A stretch of DNA of 64,000 bases from Buttiauxella warmboldiae (GCF_003818135.1 NZ_RPOH01000021.1:62001-126000), one strand, 5' to 3'. Positions 53,517-61,778 are shown, counted from the stretch's first letter. Program-made: numbers and translations. The notes: generated from the letters alone by a model not told the origin.

Positions 53517-54832
53517 GAGCCTGTACACCATTCTGTGTAAATGCCTCTTCTCAGTAGTGGCCGTCCAGGCGGTCACCGAACTCAATAATAAAGTGGCTCA
53601 TTGCCATACGCCAGTCCCTCAGTGGCATCGTCCATTTCTGTGAGGCTGCCTGGATCGCCAGCCACACGACCTTTCTCACTGAGTCATCCGTCGGGAACAC
53701 CTTCCGTTTTTTGATGGCATGCCGGATCACGCTGTTCAGGGATTCTATGGCATTCGTCGTGTAGATGGCTTTGCGGATGTCTACCGGGTAGGCAAAGAAC
53801 GTCGCCAGGTTGACCCAGTTGGCCTCCCAGCTGCGGCTTATCTGCGGATACCGCCCGTCCCAGGCACTGGAGAACGCTGCCAGCGCCTGCAGGCCTGCTT
53901 CTTCTGTGGGCGCCTGATAGATGGCCTTCAGGTCGCGGGTGACAGCCTTGTAGTCCTTCCAGGAGACGAACCGCAGGCTGTTACGTACCATGTGCACGAT
54001 GCACAGCTGGATACGCGCCTGTGGATACACCGCATTGATGGCATCAGGGAAGCCTTTCAGCCCGTCAACGCAGGCGATAAGAATATCGTTCAGGCCACGA
54101 TTTTTCAGCTCAGTGAGCACGTTCAGCCAGAATTTTGCCCCTTCATTTTCGGCCAGCCACATACCCAACAGCTCTTTCTGCCCTTCGATATTGATACCCA
54201 GGGCCAGGAACACGGATTTGTTGATAATCCGGTTGTCCTGCCGGACTTTCAGAACAATACAGTCAAGATAAACAATGGGATAGAGAGTGTCCAGCGGCCT
54301 GTTTTGCCACTCCACGACCTGTTCCATCACGGCATCTGTCACTTTCGATATCAGGGCCGGTGACACATCGGCGTCGTAGAGTTCTTTGAACGCGGCAGTG
54401 ATTTCGCGGGTGGTCATGCCTTTTGCGTACAGCGACAGGATTTGGTTATCCATCCCGGTAATACGGGTCTGGTTTTTCTTCACCAGCACTGGTTCAAAGG
54501 AGCCGTCACGATCGCGGGGAGTACGCAGTTCCAGAGGGCCATCACCGGTGATAACCGTCTTTGTCGAATGGCCGTTACGGGTATTGTTTCCTGTTTTAGG
54601 GTGATTTTTCTCATACCCGAGATGATGAATCATTTCGGCATTAAGAGCGGCTTCAACGCTGATTTTTTTCAGCATGCGATCGAACTGGTTGAGATCTTCA
54701 GGGGTTTTGAGATTTTTGGCCAGTTCGTTAGCCAGAGCCTGCAACTGTTTTTCGTCCATAAATTAACCTGCTTTTTGATGTTGGATTGAACATATCAAAA
54801 TCAGGCAATTACACAAATTTATGTACAGGCTC
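53517..54832 (-). mobile_element. IS256-family insertion sequence
   Basis: A complete 1,316-bp element. The ends are inverted (GAGCCTGTACA at both termini, with TGTGTAAWTGCC further in) and it is flanked by an exact 8-bp direct repeat TCCCAATA (53509-53516 and 54833-54840). The clean duplication shows a recent insertion. It landed in the gap between the receiver-like gene and the convergent Mrr-like gene and broke neither. Confidence 0.96.
53551..54759 (-). CDS. IS256-family transposase
   Basis: A 402-residue mutator-type DDE transposase. It begins MDEKQLQALANELAKNLKTP. Family landmarks: RNGHSTKTVITGDGPLELRT, LSLYAKGMTTREI, the first Asp in YPIVYLDCIVLKVR, the second in IACVDGLKGFPDAI and the Glu in TTNAIESLNSVIRHAIKKR. 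The frame is intact, so the element is probably active. The size equals that of the IS285/IS1414 group; a precise IS name needs a database comparison. Confidence 0.95.
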   Translation of the reverse strand: MDEKQLQALANELAKNLKTPEDLNQFDRMLKKISVEAALNAEMIHHLGYEKNHPKTGNNTRNGHSTKTVITGDGPLELRTPRDRDGSFEPVLVKKNQTRITGMDNQILSLYAKGMTTREITAAFKELYDADVSPALISKVTDAVMEQVVEWQNRPLDTLYPIVYLDCIVLKVRQDNRIINKSVFLALGINIEGQKELLGMWLAENEGAKFWLNVLTELKNRGLNDILIACVDGLKGFPDAINAVYPQARIQLCIVHMVRNSLRFVSWKDYKAVTRDLKAIYQAPTEEAGLQALAAFSSAWDGRYPQISRSWEANWVNLATFFAYPVDIRKAIYTTNAIESLNSVIRHAIKKRKVFPTDDSVRKVVWLAIQAASQKWTMPLRDWRMAMSHFIIEFGDRLDGHY

Positions 54833-54868
54833 TCCCAATAAAATATGCTCATTCGTTAATCCATTACT

Positions 54869-56380
54869 CTATTTACCAAAATAACGGTACCTCAATATAT
54901 CATCGCAATAAAGTACTCGTTCTAATTCAAGTACTGAAAAATTCATTAGTTCCACCCCACGTTTACTACAAATCGAATCAAGCTTATCATATAGGGTTGC
55001 ATCAATAGGTGCCGATGTCATCACCCCAAATCCCTGAGCATCGTAACGCTCCAGCATATCCCCAACATCAACTAACTTTGTAGCCGATAATGATTTCGAG
55101 TTTGTTATCAATTTACATTGAAAAATCCATTTACGAGGCAATACACCTGCGCTTTTCGGAATATCATACACTTCAATGTCTCGCCCTCCATCCCGAGAGC
55201 GAGATTTACCATATTTTCTTATAGTATCAGCATTAAATCTAGGGTGATTAAAAATAATATCATAACAAAGCTGCTCAAATTCCTCATCCGAAAGACAGCC
55301 CCATTTATAAGCAATACTATCCGGGAGATCAATGTTTTTAGAGAGAGTTGATAATATGTTTTTAAACTTATCACGGACATTTTTTATTGTCTCTATCGAA
55401 AGTATTTCGGTGTCATATAAAACATGCCAAAATTTTCCATCATGTACAGAAACCATTGTTCCATCATGATCTATCATACACTTACTAATATTCTTAGTTG
55501 GCATATAAGTATTATCAAAAGTGAGGTGCTTCTTACCTGATATATGTCCATCAGACCAATCGAATTCATCTGGAGGCCAACACTCTTCATCTTCATCATC
55601 ACCAACAAACATTGTAAGACTGCTACAAAACCTTGAATTAAGATATTGTTTCATAGGGAAATATGCAACTAGGCCATCCGCCAATACATAAGATGTATCA
55701 TTTGCTACTAGTATTTCTGCTGGTAATAATTTTTCAGTACGGTACTTTTGACCAGTGACTTCAAAGAAGTAATTAAGATTTAAATTTCCGGGAATTAACC
55801 AACCTCTACTTGACATATAGCAGTCATTATCCAATCTGTTACTGAAGAAACTCCGCCAATAGCCTAACTTCCTCTCAGGGTGTTTTTTTACCTCATCAAA
55901 ATATAGCTCAGGTGACTCCGATAGCATTTCGCAATAAGCACCTTCGATTAAATTCGCATAATAATCATCAGCAATTTCTGGTAATCGAATAGAATAACTG
56001 TCCAATTCAAGTTCAAAATTCAAGACCTTATCACGTACAGATTGGTAAAAATCATAATTACCATCATCACCTCGACAATATAAAATAACACATTCTTCGA
56101 TGGCAATTTTTATACTAATGGTTGGTTGGTAAAGCATTAAACATAAGCGAGTTTTATGCACTTCAGAGATATAATCATAGACCACGTTTGCAGCCTTAGC
56201 CTCTGATGCCAATCTTTCACCAACCCATAATGCTTCTAAATAATCATCACTAATATCCATATAGGAATTTGTGACACCAATACTTTCTAGTGGAATGTAT
56301 ACCTTTAGAACATCCTCTTTCTCTATATCCAGATCAAAAATGTCCTCAACTTCCATTTTGCCAAGATCAAGCTCTAGCAT
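54869..56380 (-). CDS. Mrr-like restriction endonuclease domain protein
   Basis: A 503-residue protein facing the methyltransferase operon. The C-terminal 140 residues form an Mrr-type nuclease: LSDEEFEQLCYDIIF, then RSRDGGRDIEVYD (catalytic Asp, near residue 400) and KWIFQCKL (Q-x-K variant of the catalytic ExK, near 422), followed by VGDMLERYDAQGFGVMTSAP. The N-terminal 360 residues are of unknown fold and may recognise DNA or regulate cutting. Mrr proteins cut methylated or foreign DNA. Composition matches the methyltransferase side, so I regard it as part of one locus. Confidence 0.82.
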   Translation of the reverse strand: MLELDLGKMEVEDIFDLDIEKEDVLKVYIPLESIGVTNSYMDISDDYLEALWVGERLASEAKAANVVYDYISEVHKTRLCLMLYQPTISIKIAIEECVILYCRGDDGNYDFYQSVRDKVLNFELELDSYSIRLPEIADDYYANLIEGAYCEMLSESPELYFDEVKKHPERKLGYWRSFFSNRLDNDCYMSSRGWLIPGNLNLNYFFEVTGQKYRTEKLLPAEILVANDTSYVLADGLVAYFPMKQYLNSRFCSSLTMFVGDDEDEECWPPDEFDWSDGHISGKKHLTFDNTYMPTKNISKCMIDHDGTMVSVHDGKFWHVLYDTEILSIETIKNVRDKFKNILSTLSKNIDLPDSIAYKWGCLSDEEFEQLCYDIIFNHPRFNADTIRKYGKSRSRDGGRDIEVYDIPKSAGVLPRKWIFQCKLITNSKSLSATKLVDVGDMLERYDAQGFGVMTSAPIDATLYDKLDSICSKRGVELMNFSVLELERVLYCDDILRYRYFGK

Positions 56381-56427
56381 TTCAAAATAACCCTAATCAA
56401 TTCTTAAAAGACTCTTAAAATAGAGCC

Positions 56428-56488
56428 GCAACCAAAACCTTTAGTTTTAGCCTCTCCCGACGTGGTTCACCTTTTCATTAGCTCTGCA
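56428..56488 (+). repeat. Degenerate 61-bp repeat, left copy
   Basis: Aligns without gaps to 56827-56887 at roughly two thirds of positions. Shared blocks are GCAACC, CCTT-AG-TT, CCCG, GG-TC-CC, CCTTTTC and GCTCTG. It lies 47 bp upstream of the Mrr-like gene's start, at the right edge of the restriction cargo. Confidence 0.6.
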
Positions 56489-56826
56489 ACTTTCAGAGTT
56501 ATAAACGTAACACGTGATTTCCCTATCATCAACGTGACGGCCAGCAATTGCCTCTTCCTCATGACACATTGCTACGGCCCACTGAACAATACGTCGGCTG
56601 GCATCGTAAGCAGATCTTCAAAACCTGAGACCGTAAGCTTCATAGGTATCATCAATTGCCCAATATGCTTTATCCCCTCCGGAGGATAAATTGCCTTTAA
56701 CCCCTATAGCTGATAACCCCTGCGCACCAAAGTGGATTCCAGAATAACGACTCCCAAACTCTCTCATTGAAGAGCCTGACTCTTGATTATTATTGATACC
56801 GTATTAATCTGTGCGAAGTTCAACCC

Positions 56827-56887
56827 GCAACCGGAGCCTTCAGGTTGCCACCTTCCCGGTGAGGCTCGCCTTTTCGTCCGCTCTGTA
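56827..56887 (+). repeat. Degenerate 61-bp repeat, right copy
   Basis: GC-richer copy of 56428-56488, in the leader of the 97-residue gene. Its composition matches the ICE backbone, so it is probably the original and the left copy a diverged duplicate brought by the cargo. Confidence 0.6.
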
Positions 56888-56938
56888 TCATCCTCGCGGA
56901 CAGCGCTTAGCGCCTGATACATCCTCTACCCCACCATG

Positions 56939-57350
56939 CAGGGAATCCCTCCCTGTCGGGCGGTGTTTCTCTGCTTTCATCACTGGAGAAATACTATGCC
57001 AACTTCATCCATCACTGAAGCAACATCCTTATCATTGTCTATCTCATCTGAGGCCTGGGAAAAGGTAGTTAGTTTTCCACCCGTTCCCTCTCAGGAAGAC
57101 GACGGCCTCGAAAACCTGATTGTCGCGACCATTCTGACATTCAAAAGCGCAGGCCTGGACCGTAAGAGTATTAATTTCGGTCTGTACTGTTTTCCCGCCG
57201 ACGGCAGTAGCAATGTACCGCTGATGACGCCGCTGCACTTAACCCTTGAAGATGATCACTTGTTGGTTACTGCCCTTCACACCAGCTGATTACCTCAGCA
57301 TCCTCTACTCCCATGCCGGGCGACTCCCGACCGGGAGCGCTGTACCCGGC
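56939..57350 (+). promoter_or_regulatory. Similar hairpin leaders before two consecutive genes
   Basis: Both leaders begin CCTCTACYCC and run into CATGC-GGG. The first (from 56923) forms CAGGGA-atccc-TCCCTG at 56939-56955; the second (from 57302) forms GCCGGG/CCCGGC at 57315-57350 with an inner CTCCCG/CGGGAG stem. They end 40 and 23 bp before the ATGs of the 97-residue and ArdC genes. A shared leader implies common control. Confidence 0.55.
56996..57289 (+). CDS. Small hypothetical protein before ArdC
   Basis: A 97-residue acidic soluble protein beginning MPTSSITEATSLSLSISSEA. GGAGAA precedes the ATG at 56996. I recognise no domain; the C-terminus (MTPLHLTLEDDHLLVTALHT) is β-like. It is followed after 84 bp by ardC, with a similar hairpin leader in front of each. 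Small genes of this kind occur beside antirestriction genes in such elements, so it may have a related protective role; that is inference. Confidence 0.65.
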   Translation: MPTSSITEATSLSLSISSEAWEKVVSFPPVPSQEDDGLENLIVATILTFKSAGLDRKSINFGLYCFPADGSSNVPLMTPLHLTLEDDHLLVTALHTS

Positions 57351-57373
57351 TTCTTTATCATGAGGTTACGCTT

Positions 57374-58285
57374 ATGAACAGAAGCAACGATCTTTACCAG
57401 AAAGTCACCGATGAAATTATCGCCGCGCTGGAGAAAGGCGTGATCCCCTGGGTTCGCCCGTGGCGGGAAGGGGAACCGGTGGTGCCGATGAATGCCTTAT
57501 CCGGGCGGTTGTATCACGGTATCAATATTCCTCTGCTCTGGAACAGCGCTGAGCGACAGGGATATGAAAGCGATCGCTGGCTGACCTTCACTCAGATTCG
57601 CAATGCAGGCGGTAACGTTCGTAAAGGCGAAAAATCTACACTGGCCGTGTTCTATCTTCCCCAGCAACGCGAGGTTGTGGACAGTAACGGGAACACGGTT
57701 CTTGATGCTGACGGCAATCCTAAAGTGACGTCTTACGCTGTGGTACGCGAGTTCCGGTTGTTCAATCTTCAACAATGCGAAGGACTGCCGGAAGCCTTCT
57801 CGCAACCTGTCGTGATGGTCAATGATCCCATTGCCGCTGCTGAGCTGGTTGCCCGGCAAAGCGCAGTGACGATCACTCACCGACGCCAGAACCGGGCATA
57901 TTACTCGCCGGGGCGCGACTGCATCATCATGCCGCATCCTGAGCAGTTCACGTCGCGTGAAGATTATTACGGCACGCTATTGCATGAGCTGACGCACGCC
58001 ACTGGGCACGCTTCACGGCTGAGTCGGGACGGCATCACCGCCGGAAACCATACCTTTGGCGATCCGACGTATAGTTTCGAAGAACTCGTTGCCGAAATGG
58101 GCTCTGCCTTCCTGTGCGCTCATGTCGGCATTCAGGCGAAGCTACAGCATGACAGCTACATCGCATCGTGGCTGAAGGTGTTGCAGCAGGACAAAAAAGC
58201 GATTTTCCGTGCCAGCGGATTAGCGCGTAATGCCTGCGAATACCTGCTTGAACAGGCGCAGCAGCCGTTAGCGCTGAGCGCATAA
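57374..58285 (+). CDS. ardC: ArdC-family antirestriction protein
   Basis: A 303-residue protein with the ArdC N-terminal ssDNA-binding domain (NRSNDLYQKVTDEIIAALEK, then PWVRPWREGEPV) and a C-terminal zincin metallopeptidase with LLHELTHATGH (about residues 200-210; HExxH variant HELTH) and a downstream FEELVAEMGSAFL Glu. ArdC proteins protect incoming single-stranded DNA during conjugation from restriction. It is a backbone or near-backbone gene of these ICEs, sited near the transfer origin and relaxase as expected for early entry. Intact. Confidence 0.92.
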   Translation: MNRSNDLYQKVTDEIIAALEKGVIPWVRPWREGEPVVPMNALSGRLYHGINIPLLWNSAERQGYESDRWLTFTQIRNAGGNVRKGEKSTLAVFYLPQQREVVDSNGNTVLDADGNPKVTSYAVVREFRLFNLQQCEGLPEAFSQPVVMVNDPIAAAELVARQSAVTITHRRQNRAYYSPGRDCIIMPHPEQFTSREDYYGTLLHELTHATGHASRLSRDGITAGNHTFGDPTYSFEELVAEMGSAFLCAHVGIQAKLQHDSYIASWLKVLQQDKKAIFRASGLARNACEYLLEQAQQPLALSA

Positions 58286-58390
58286 CTAAATCTTGCCGAC
58301 AGTATGCTTATTCTATCTGTCGGCATTCTACTGGTTGTTAAATGCTAACATCTCAATCCCGTTTTATTGATAACGATAGCGAGACCTTCA

Positions 58391-58846
58391 GTGAGAACAC
58401 GCCCTTCATCACGATTACTGATTATTGCTCCTTTAAATCGGATCCTGCTTTTCCGGTTCACTCACAATTCTGACGCACTGGCTGGCAGATCTTACTGGGC
58501 CACACCCGGGGGTGGCGTCCAAGATGGTGAATCCTTTGAACAAGCAGCGATAAGAGAACTTCGTGAGGAAACAGGAATTATACGCCAGGATATCGGCACC
58601 TCTGTCGCAGAACGTACATTTCAGATGCTGTTACCCAGCGGCGAAACAGTTCTGGCTCAGGAACGTTTTTTTATTGTGCATATTAACGATGAAGAGATCA
58701 GCACCGAAGCCTGGAGCGATCATGAACGGCTCGTCATCAATGACTATCACTGGTGGACGCCTGACGATCTGGAAAAAACAACTGGCGTTATTTTTCCTGA
58801 AAATATATCCGCGATCCTCTCCGAGTCTGAAAAGACCCACCGCTAA
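58391..58846 (+). CDS. NUDIX hydrolase
   Basis: A protein of about 151 residues with a full Nudix box: GGGVQDGESFEQAAIRELRE then ETGI (pattern Gx5Ex7REUxEExGU, about residues 40-62). Such enzymes cleave nucleoside diphosphates linked to other groups; the substrate here cannot be told. The start is uncertain: GTG at 58391 gives MRTRPSSRLLIIAPLNRIL, and an in-frame TTG lies at 58367. It is an isolated gene between ardC and the oriT candidate. Confidence 0.88.
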   Translation: MRTRPSSRLLIIAPLNRILLFRFTHNSDALAGRSYWATPGGGVQDGESFEQAAIRELREETGIIRQDIGTSVAERTFQMLLPSGETVLAQERFFIVHINDEEISTEAWSDHERLVINDYHWWTPDDLEKTTGVIFPENISAILSESEKTHR

Positions 58847-59010
58847 CTGATATTCACCAAAAGGTACCTGAACTACATACAAAATAATTTGCGCGCCCCA
58901 ATAAACAATTTCCCCCCGAACCTGATGGCACCAAAAGGCAAAATCCCAAAGGTTAAGGGGAAGAGAGGGAAGGGGTAACGGGCTTACCCGAAAAAGGGTT
59001 TCCCTTCGTC

Positions 59011-59050
59011 TTTTGTGTTGCAGATGCGTTGGCTTTCCTGCAACACAAAA
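59011..59050. other. Candidate origin of transfer (oriT)
   Basis: Perfect 13-bp inverted repeat TTTTGTGTTGCAG (59011-59023) and CTGCAACACAAAA (59038-59050) with a 14-bp loop. It lies 23 bp before the MobH relaxase start and directly after a purine-rich stretch (58930-58980). Origins of transfer often sit next to the relaxase gene and contain such repeats. No nick site can be assigned. Confidence 0.5.
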
Positions 59051-59073
59051 TCCATTGGGTATAAAGGGCCATT

Positions 59074-59244
59074 ATGCGGATATGGCTGACGCGCAAACAA
59101 CCAGACACCACACCATCCACTGACGAGACAAACGCCACGGAGGGTTGGCTGCAACCTGAATCTGCTGAAATCCTGCTGGCGAAGCCATTCCGCCAGCAGC
59201 TTATCCAGTTTATCCGTCAGAGCACCGCGCTCCCCGCCTCATTG
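59074..59244 (+). pseudogene. traI: MobH/TraI relaxase, N-terminal fragment cut by IS1
   Basis: The first 57 codons of a TIGR03760/TraI_2-type relaxase: MRIWLTRKQPDTT, then GWLQPESAEILLAKPFRQQL and IQFIRQSTALPASL, matching the family opening (GW-x-P-S/A-x-E-LL-x-x-P-x-RQQL). The HD-type catalytic domain that should follow (normally 500 or more residues) is missing: the IS1 left end begins at 59245 and nothing relaxase-like appears beyond the element. Without it the ICE cannot process its own DNA for transfer. Confidence 0.82.
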
Positions 59245-60009
59245 GGTAATGCCTCTAATTAGTTGAATTGATGTATGATATCCGTTTTTGAGGTTATCTC
59301 ATGGCCAGCGTTACTGTTCATTGTCCCCGCTGTCAGTCTGCTCAGGTTTACCGCCATGGTCAGAACCCTAAAGGTCGTGACAGATTTCGCTGCCATGACT
59401 GCCACCGCGTGTTTCTGCTCACTTATACCTATGAAGCCCGTAAGCCGGGTGTAAAAGAGCAAATCACAGAAATGGCCTTCAACGGTGCCGGCGTCCGGGT
59501 TACTGCAAGGACGCTGAAAATCGGCATTAATATCGTCATTCGCACTTTGAAAAACTCGCGCCGAAGCGAATAACATCATCTCCGGTTGCCCATACAGATA
59601 TAGCTCTTATCTGTGAACTTGATGAGTAATGGGGCTTTGTCGGCAGTAAAGCCTGCCAGCACTGGCTCTGGTATGCATACAACACCAAAACAGGGGGGGG
59701 CGTTCTGGCCTATACGTTCGGACTGCGCACGGATAACACCTGCCGCGAACTGCTGGCTCTGCTCACACCGTTTAATATTGGCATGATAACCCGCGATAAC
59801 TGGGGGAGTTACAGCAGGGAAGTGCCGAGGGATAAACATCTGACAGGCAAAATCTTCACTCAACGCACTGAGCGCAACAACCTGACGCTGAGAACCCGAA
59901 TCAAGCGTCTGGCCCGCCGGACCATCTGCTTCTCACGCTCTGTTGAGCTACATGAAAAAGTCATCGGGGCCTTCATTGAAAAATACATGTTCTACTAATT
60001 GGAATCACC
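59245..60009 (+). mobile_element. IS1-family insertion sequence, decayed
   Basis: A 765-bp element, near the 768 bp of IS1. Left end GGTAATGCCTCTAATTAGT; right end is the inverted form with mismatches (ACTAATTGGAATCACC). No 8- or 9-bp target duplication is seen: the flanks are GCCTCATTG on the left and ACCGGCAAA on the right. This indicates that the DNA to its right was exchanged or deleted after insertion. It truncates the relaxase gene. Confidence 0.88.
59301..59998 (+). pseudogene. IS1 transposase InsA-InsB', inactivated by a nonsense codon
   Basis: InsA is intact (59301-59573; MASVTVHCPRCQSAQVYRHG with CxxC zinc-finger pairs and LKNSRRSE at the end). IS1 transposase is made by a -1 shift at an A-run (AAAAAC here) into InsB'. 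The InsB' frame carries CELDE-stop-WGFVGSKACQ, with TAA at 59627-59629 where IS1 has Gln (CAA), then continues intact through YAYNTKTGGGVLAYTFGLRT and TRDNWGSYSRE to RSVELHEKVIGAFIEKYMF. The transposase should be inactive. Confidence 0.87.
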
Positions 60010-60313
60010 ACCGGCAAAAGCATGATCCTCATCGTGCTCAAAATCAAGCATCTTCAATGATCACGGGTATATATCAAATGAAATTTTATAATCAAATAAT
60101 AGGCATTCAATTTACATAGTGACTATGTGGTAATTTCATTATTAAAAATGCAATGTTCATCACAATAAGAATGAATAGCTGCGCCTAATACCACTACATT
60201 TTTTCAGCCCATGTTTGCCTCCTGGGAACGGACTGACGGTTTCCATAAAGTGGTAAACTTTTCTCAACAGCTGCCGCATCGTCCGGCACTAGTGAGGTGT
60301 CCATATAAGCTAT
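60010..60313. other. Spacer to the right of IS1
   Basis: About 300 bp, AT-rich, with no gene I can support. It marks the join of ICE material with the unrelated right-hand region. No tRNA gene or att-like copy of the leuX fragment is found in it. Confidence 0.5.
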
Positions 60314-61024
60314 TTAGCGATTCAGTGAAACGGAGTAAATATAGTCAAAGCCTTTGAGTGTACTGTAGAGCAAAAAAATGTCCGACTTGTTATTCACATT
60401 CAATCGCAACCTGACCTCCACCCTTTTTTTCTTATTATCCATGATATTGATATTATCAATCTCATAACCTTTCAGGTTTAAATCGGTCAATAAGGTTTCT
60501 ATCGCGTCACTATTCATGACCAGCACACTGGCATCTATCCCTTGATAACGAGATAACCGGTTGCTCAGTCGCGTAATGACATGGCTGAATTTTATCATCG
60601 TAAGGATCAATACCGTCGTCACCGACGCGTATAAATAAAACCCCGCGCCACAGGCGATACCTATCCCCGCAGCAGACCAAATGATGGCGGCCGTTGTTAG
60701 CCCAGAAATCACTTGGTTAGACCTTAGCAAGATAACACCTGCCCCTAGAAACCCTACACCACTGATCACCTGTGCCGCAAGGCGCATCGGGTCGGTGCGA
60801 ATATTGTCAGACGAGCCCGCATAATACAAGGCAGATTGGATGGAAATCAGCGTCAACAGGCAACTGGATACTGAAATAATAACACAGGTTTTGAAACCGA
60901 CTGGCTTGTGTTTAGATTCACGTTCAAGGCCAATCAAGCCACATAAAAAACAGGCCAGAAATAATCTGGCCAACCCGGAAACTGAATTTAAACCATCATC
61001 AAAATAGGAGAGTAGTAGTGACAT
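60314..61024 (-). CDS. MgtC/SapB-family membrane protein
   Basis: A 236-residue protein with the MgtC hallmarks GLIGLERESKHKPVGFKTC (about 33-51) and GVGFLGAGVIL (about 90-100), four or five membrane segments and a C-terminal ACT-like cytoplasmic domain (MNSDAIETLLTDLNLKGYEI). MgtC proteins affect growth at low magnesium and survival in macrophages by acting on ATP synthase or phosphate uptake. It lies 57 bp after the 2H-phosphoesterase gene on the same strand, so it may be the last gene of that operon, which would be an unusual partner set. Confidence 0.9.
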   Translation of the reverse strand: MSLLLSYFDDGLNSVSGLARLFLACFLCGLIGLERESKHKPVGFKTCVIISVSSCLLTLISIQSALYYAGSSDNIRTDPMRLAAQVISGVGFLGAGVILLRSNQVISGLTTAAIIWSAAGIGIACGAGFYLYASVTTVLILTMIKFSHVITRLSNRLSRYQGIDASVLVMNSDAIETLLTDLNLKGYEIDNINIMDNKKKRVEVRLRLNVNNKSDIFLLYSTLKGFDYIYSVSLNR

Positions 61025-61080
61025 GACACCCTCATTTCAAAGAAAAATTGCAACCTGTAAATTTTAACATCGAGTATTTT

Positions 61081-61761
61081 TTAAAAATAAAGTATCGGCG
61101 AAAACGCCGTGATACTCTCATACTGGCACAGTTCAGCTTTCTCCAGCTTCAATATTGATTCTTCCTCCGTCAATTCACTGATAAATTGTTGCAACAGCGT
61201 TGATAACATTTCCTGCTCCGTTGGACTCGGGGTTCTTAGCAAATAGCCCAACGTAATATGATAGACATACTCATAATGGTTTCGTCGGCGGATCCCTAAT
61301 GCTGATGAAAGTTTATCTCTTAATACCTGAACCTGCTCGACCGTATCGCCAGAAGGTTGAACAATGATGGCCAAGGTATTGACCACCGGTTTGTAAGCGC
61401 TAACTGAGAAGGTCAACTCAGGGGATACGATGGCATTTTCATTAATCTTGCTGACCATAAACTCGGTACACGCCTGTAATGACGCCGATATCGGCAGGTT
61501 TGTGGGCCAGTACCATCCCTCTTCACTTTTTTTACAGGCACCGTCAAAGAGCGTGATATGGTAACTTTGAGGCGGCAAAAGCGAATATAAATTATTCGTC
61601 AGTGCGGACTGGGCTAACCGCGCATGAAAATCACACAGCCGTAGATAGAGCAAGGTATGGGTAATATGGACAATAACCGTATTGCCCACAAAGGGTAACG
61701 CATTCCCGTTTTCATCAAATTTTCCATTGGTCACTCCCACGGGCAAATGTCTCTGATTCAT
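61081..61761 (-). CDS. 2H-phosphoesterase-like protein (DUF1868)
   Basis: A 226-residue protein with two HxT motifs, YHITLFDG (about residue 85-92) and YHITLGYL (about 171-178), the signature of 2H phosphoesterases such as 2'-5' RNA ligase-like and cyclic phosphodiesterases. The N-terminus NGKFDENGNALPFVGNTVI is typical of the DUF1868 group. No signal peptide, so cytoplasmic. It is 17 bp downstream of the ugpC-like gene and so is probably co-expressed with a Ugp-type importer; this hints at a phosphodiester substrate taken up by the transporter. That link is inference. Confidence 0.82.
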   Translation of the reverse strand: MNQRHLPVGVTNGKFDENGNALPFVGNTVIVHITHTLLYLRLCDFHARLAQSALTNNLYSLLPPQSYHITLFDGACKKSEEGWYWPTNLPISASLQACTEFMVSKINENAIVSPELTFSVSAYKPVVNTLAIIVQPSGDTVEQVQVLRDKLSSALGIRRRNHYEYVYHITLGYLLRTPSPTEQEMLSTLLQQFISELTEEESILKLEKAELCQYESITAFSPILYF

Positions 61762-61778
61762 CGTTCAACCCCTTTTCA

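Larger units (their letters stand above)
56381..56995. other. Gene-poor region with two degenerate 61-bp repeats
   Basis: No convincing gene in about 600 bp. Two related elements lie at 56428-56488 and 56827-56887 (listed separately). The right one is in the leader of the 97-residue gene. The rest shows no structure I can name. Confidence 0.5.

Noticed and set aside
56462..56689. A 75-codon plus-strand frame upstream of the 97-residue gene
   Set aside because: It starts inside the degenerate 61-bp repeat, has no ribosome site and no recognisable domain.
59576..59863. A 95-codon minus-strand frame in IS1
   Set aside because: It is the antisense shadow of the InsB' frame.
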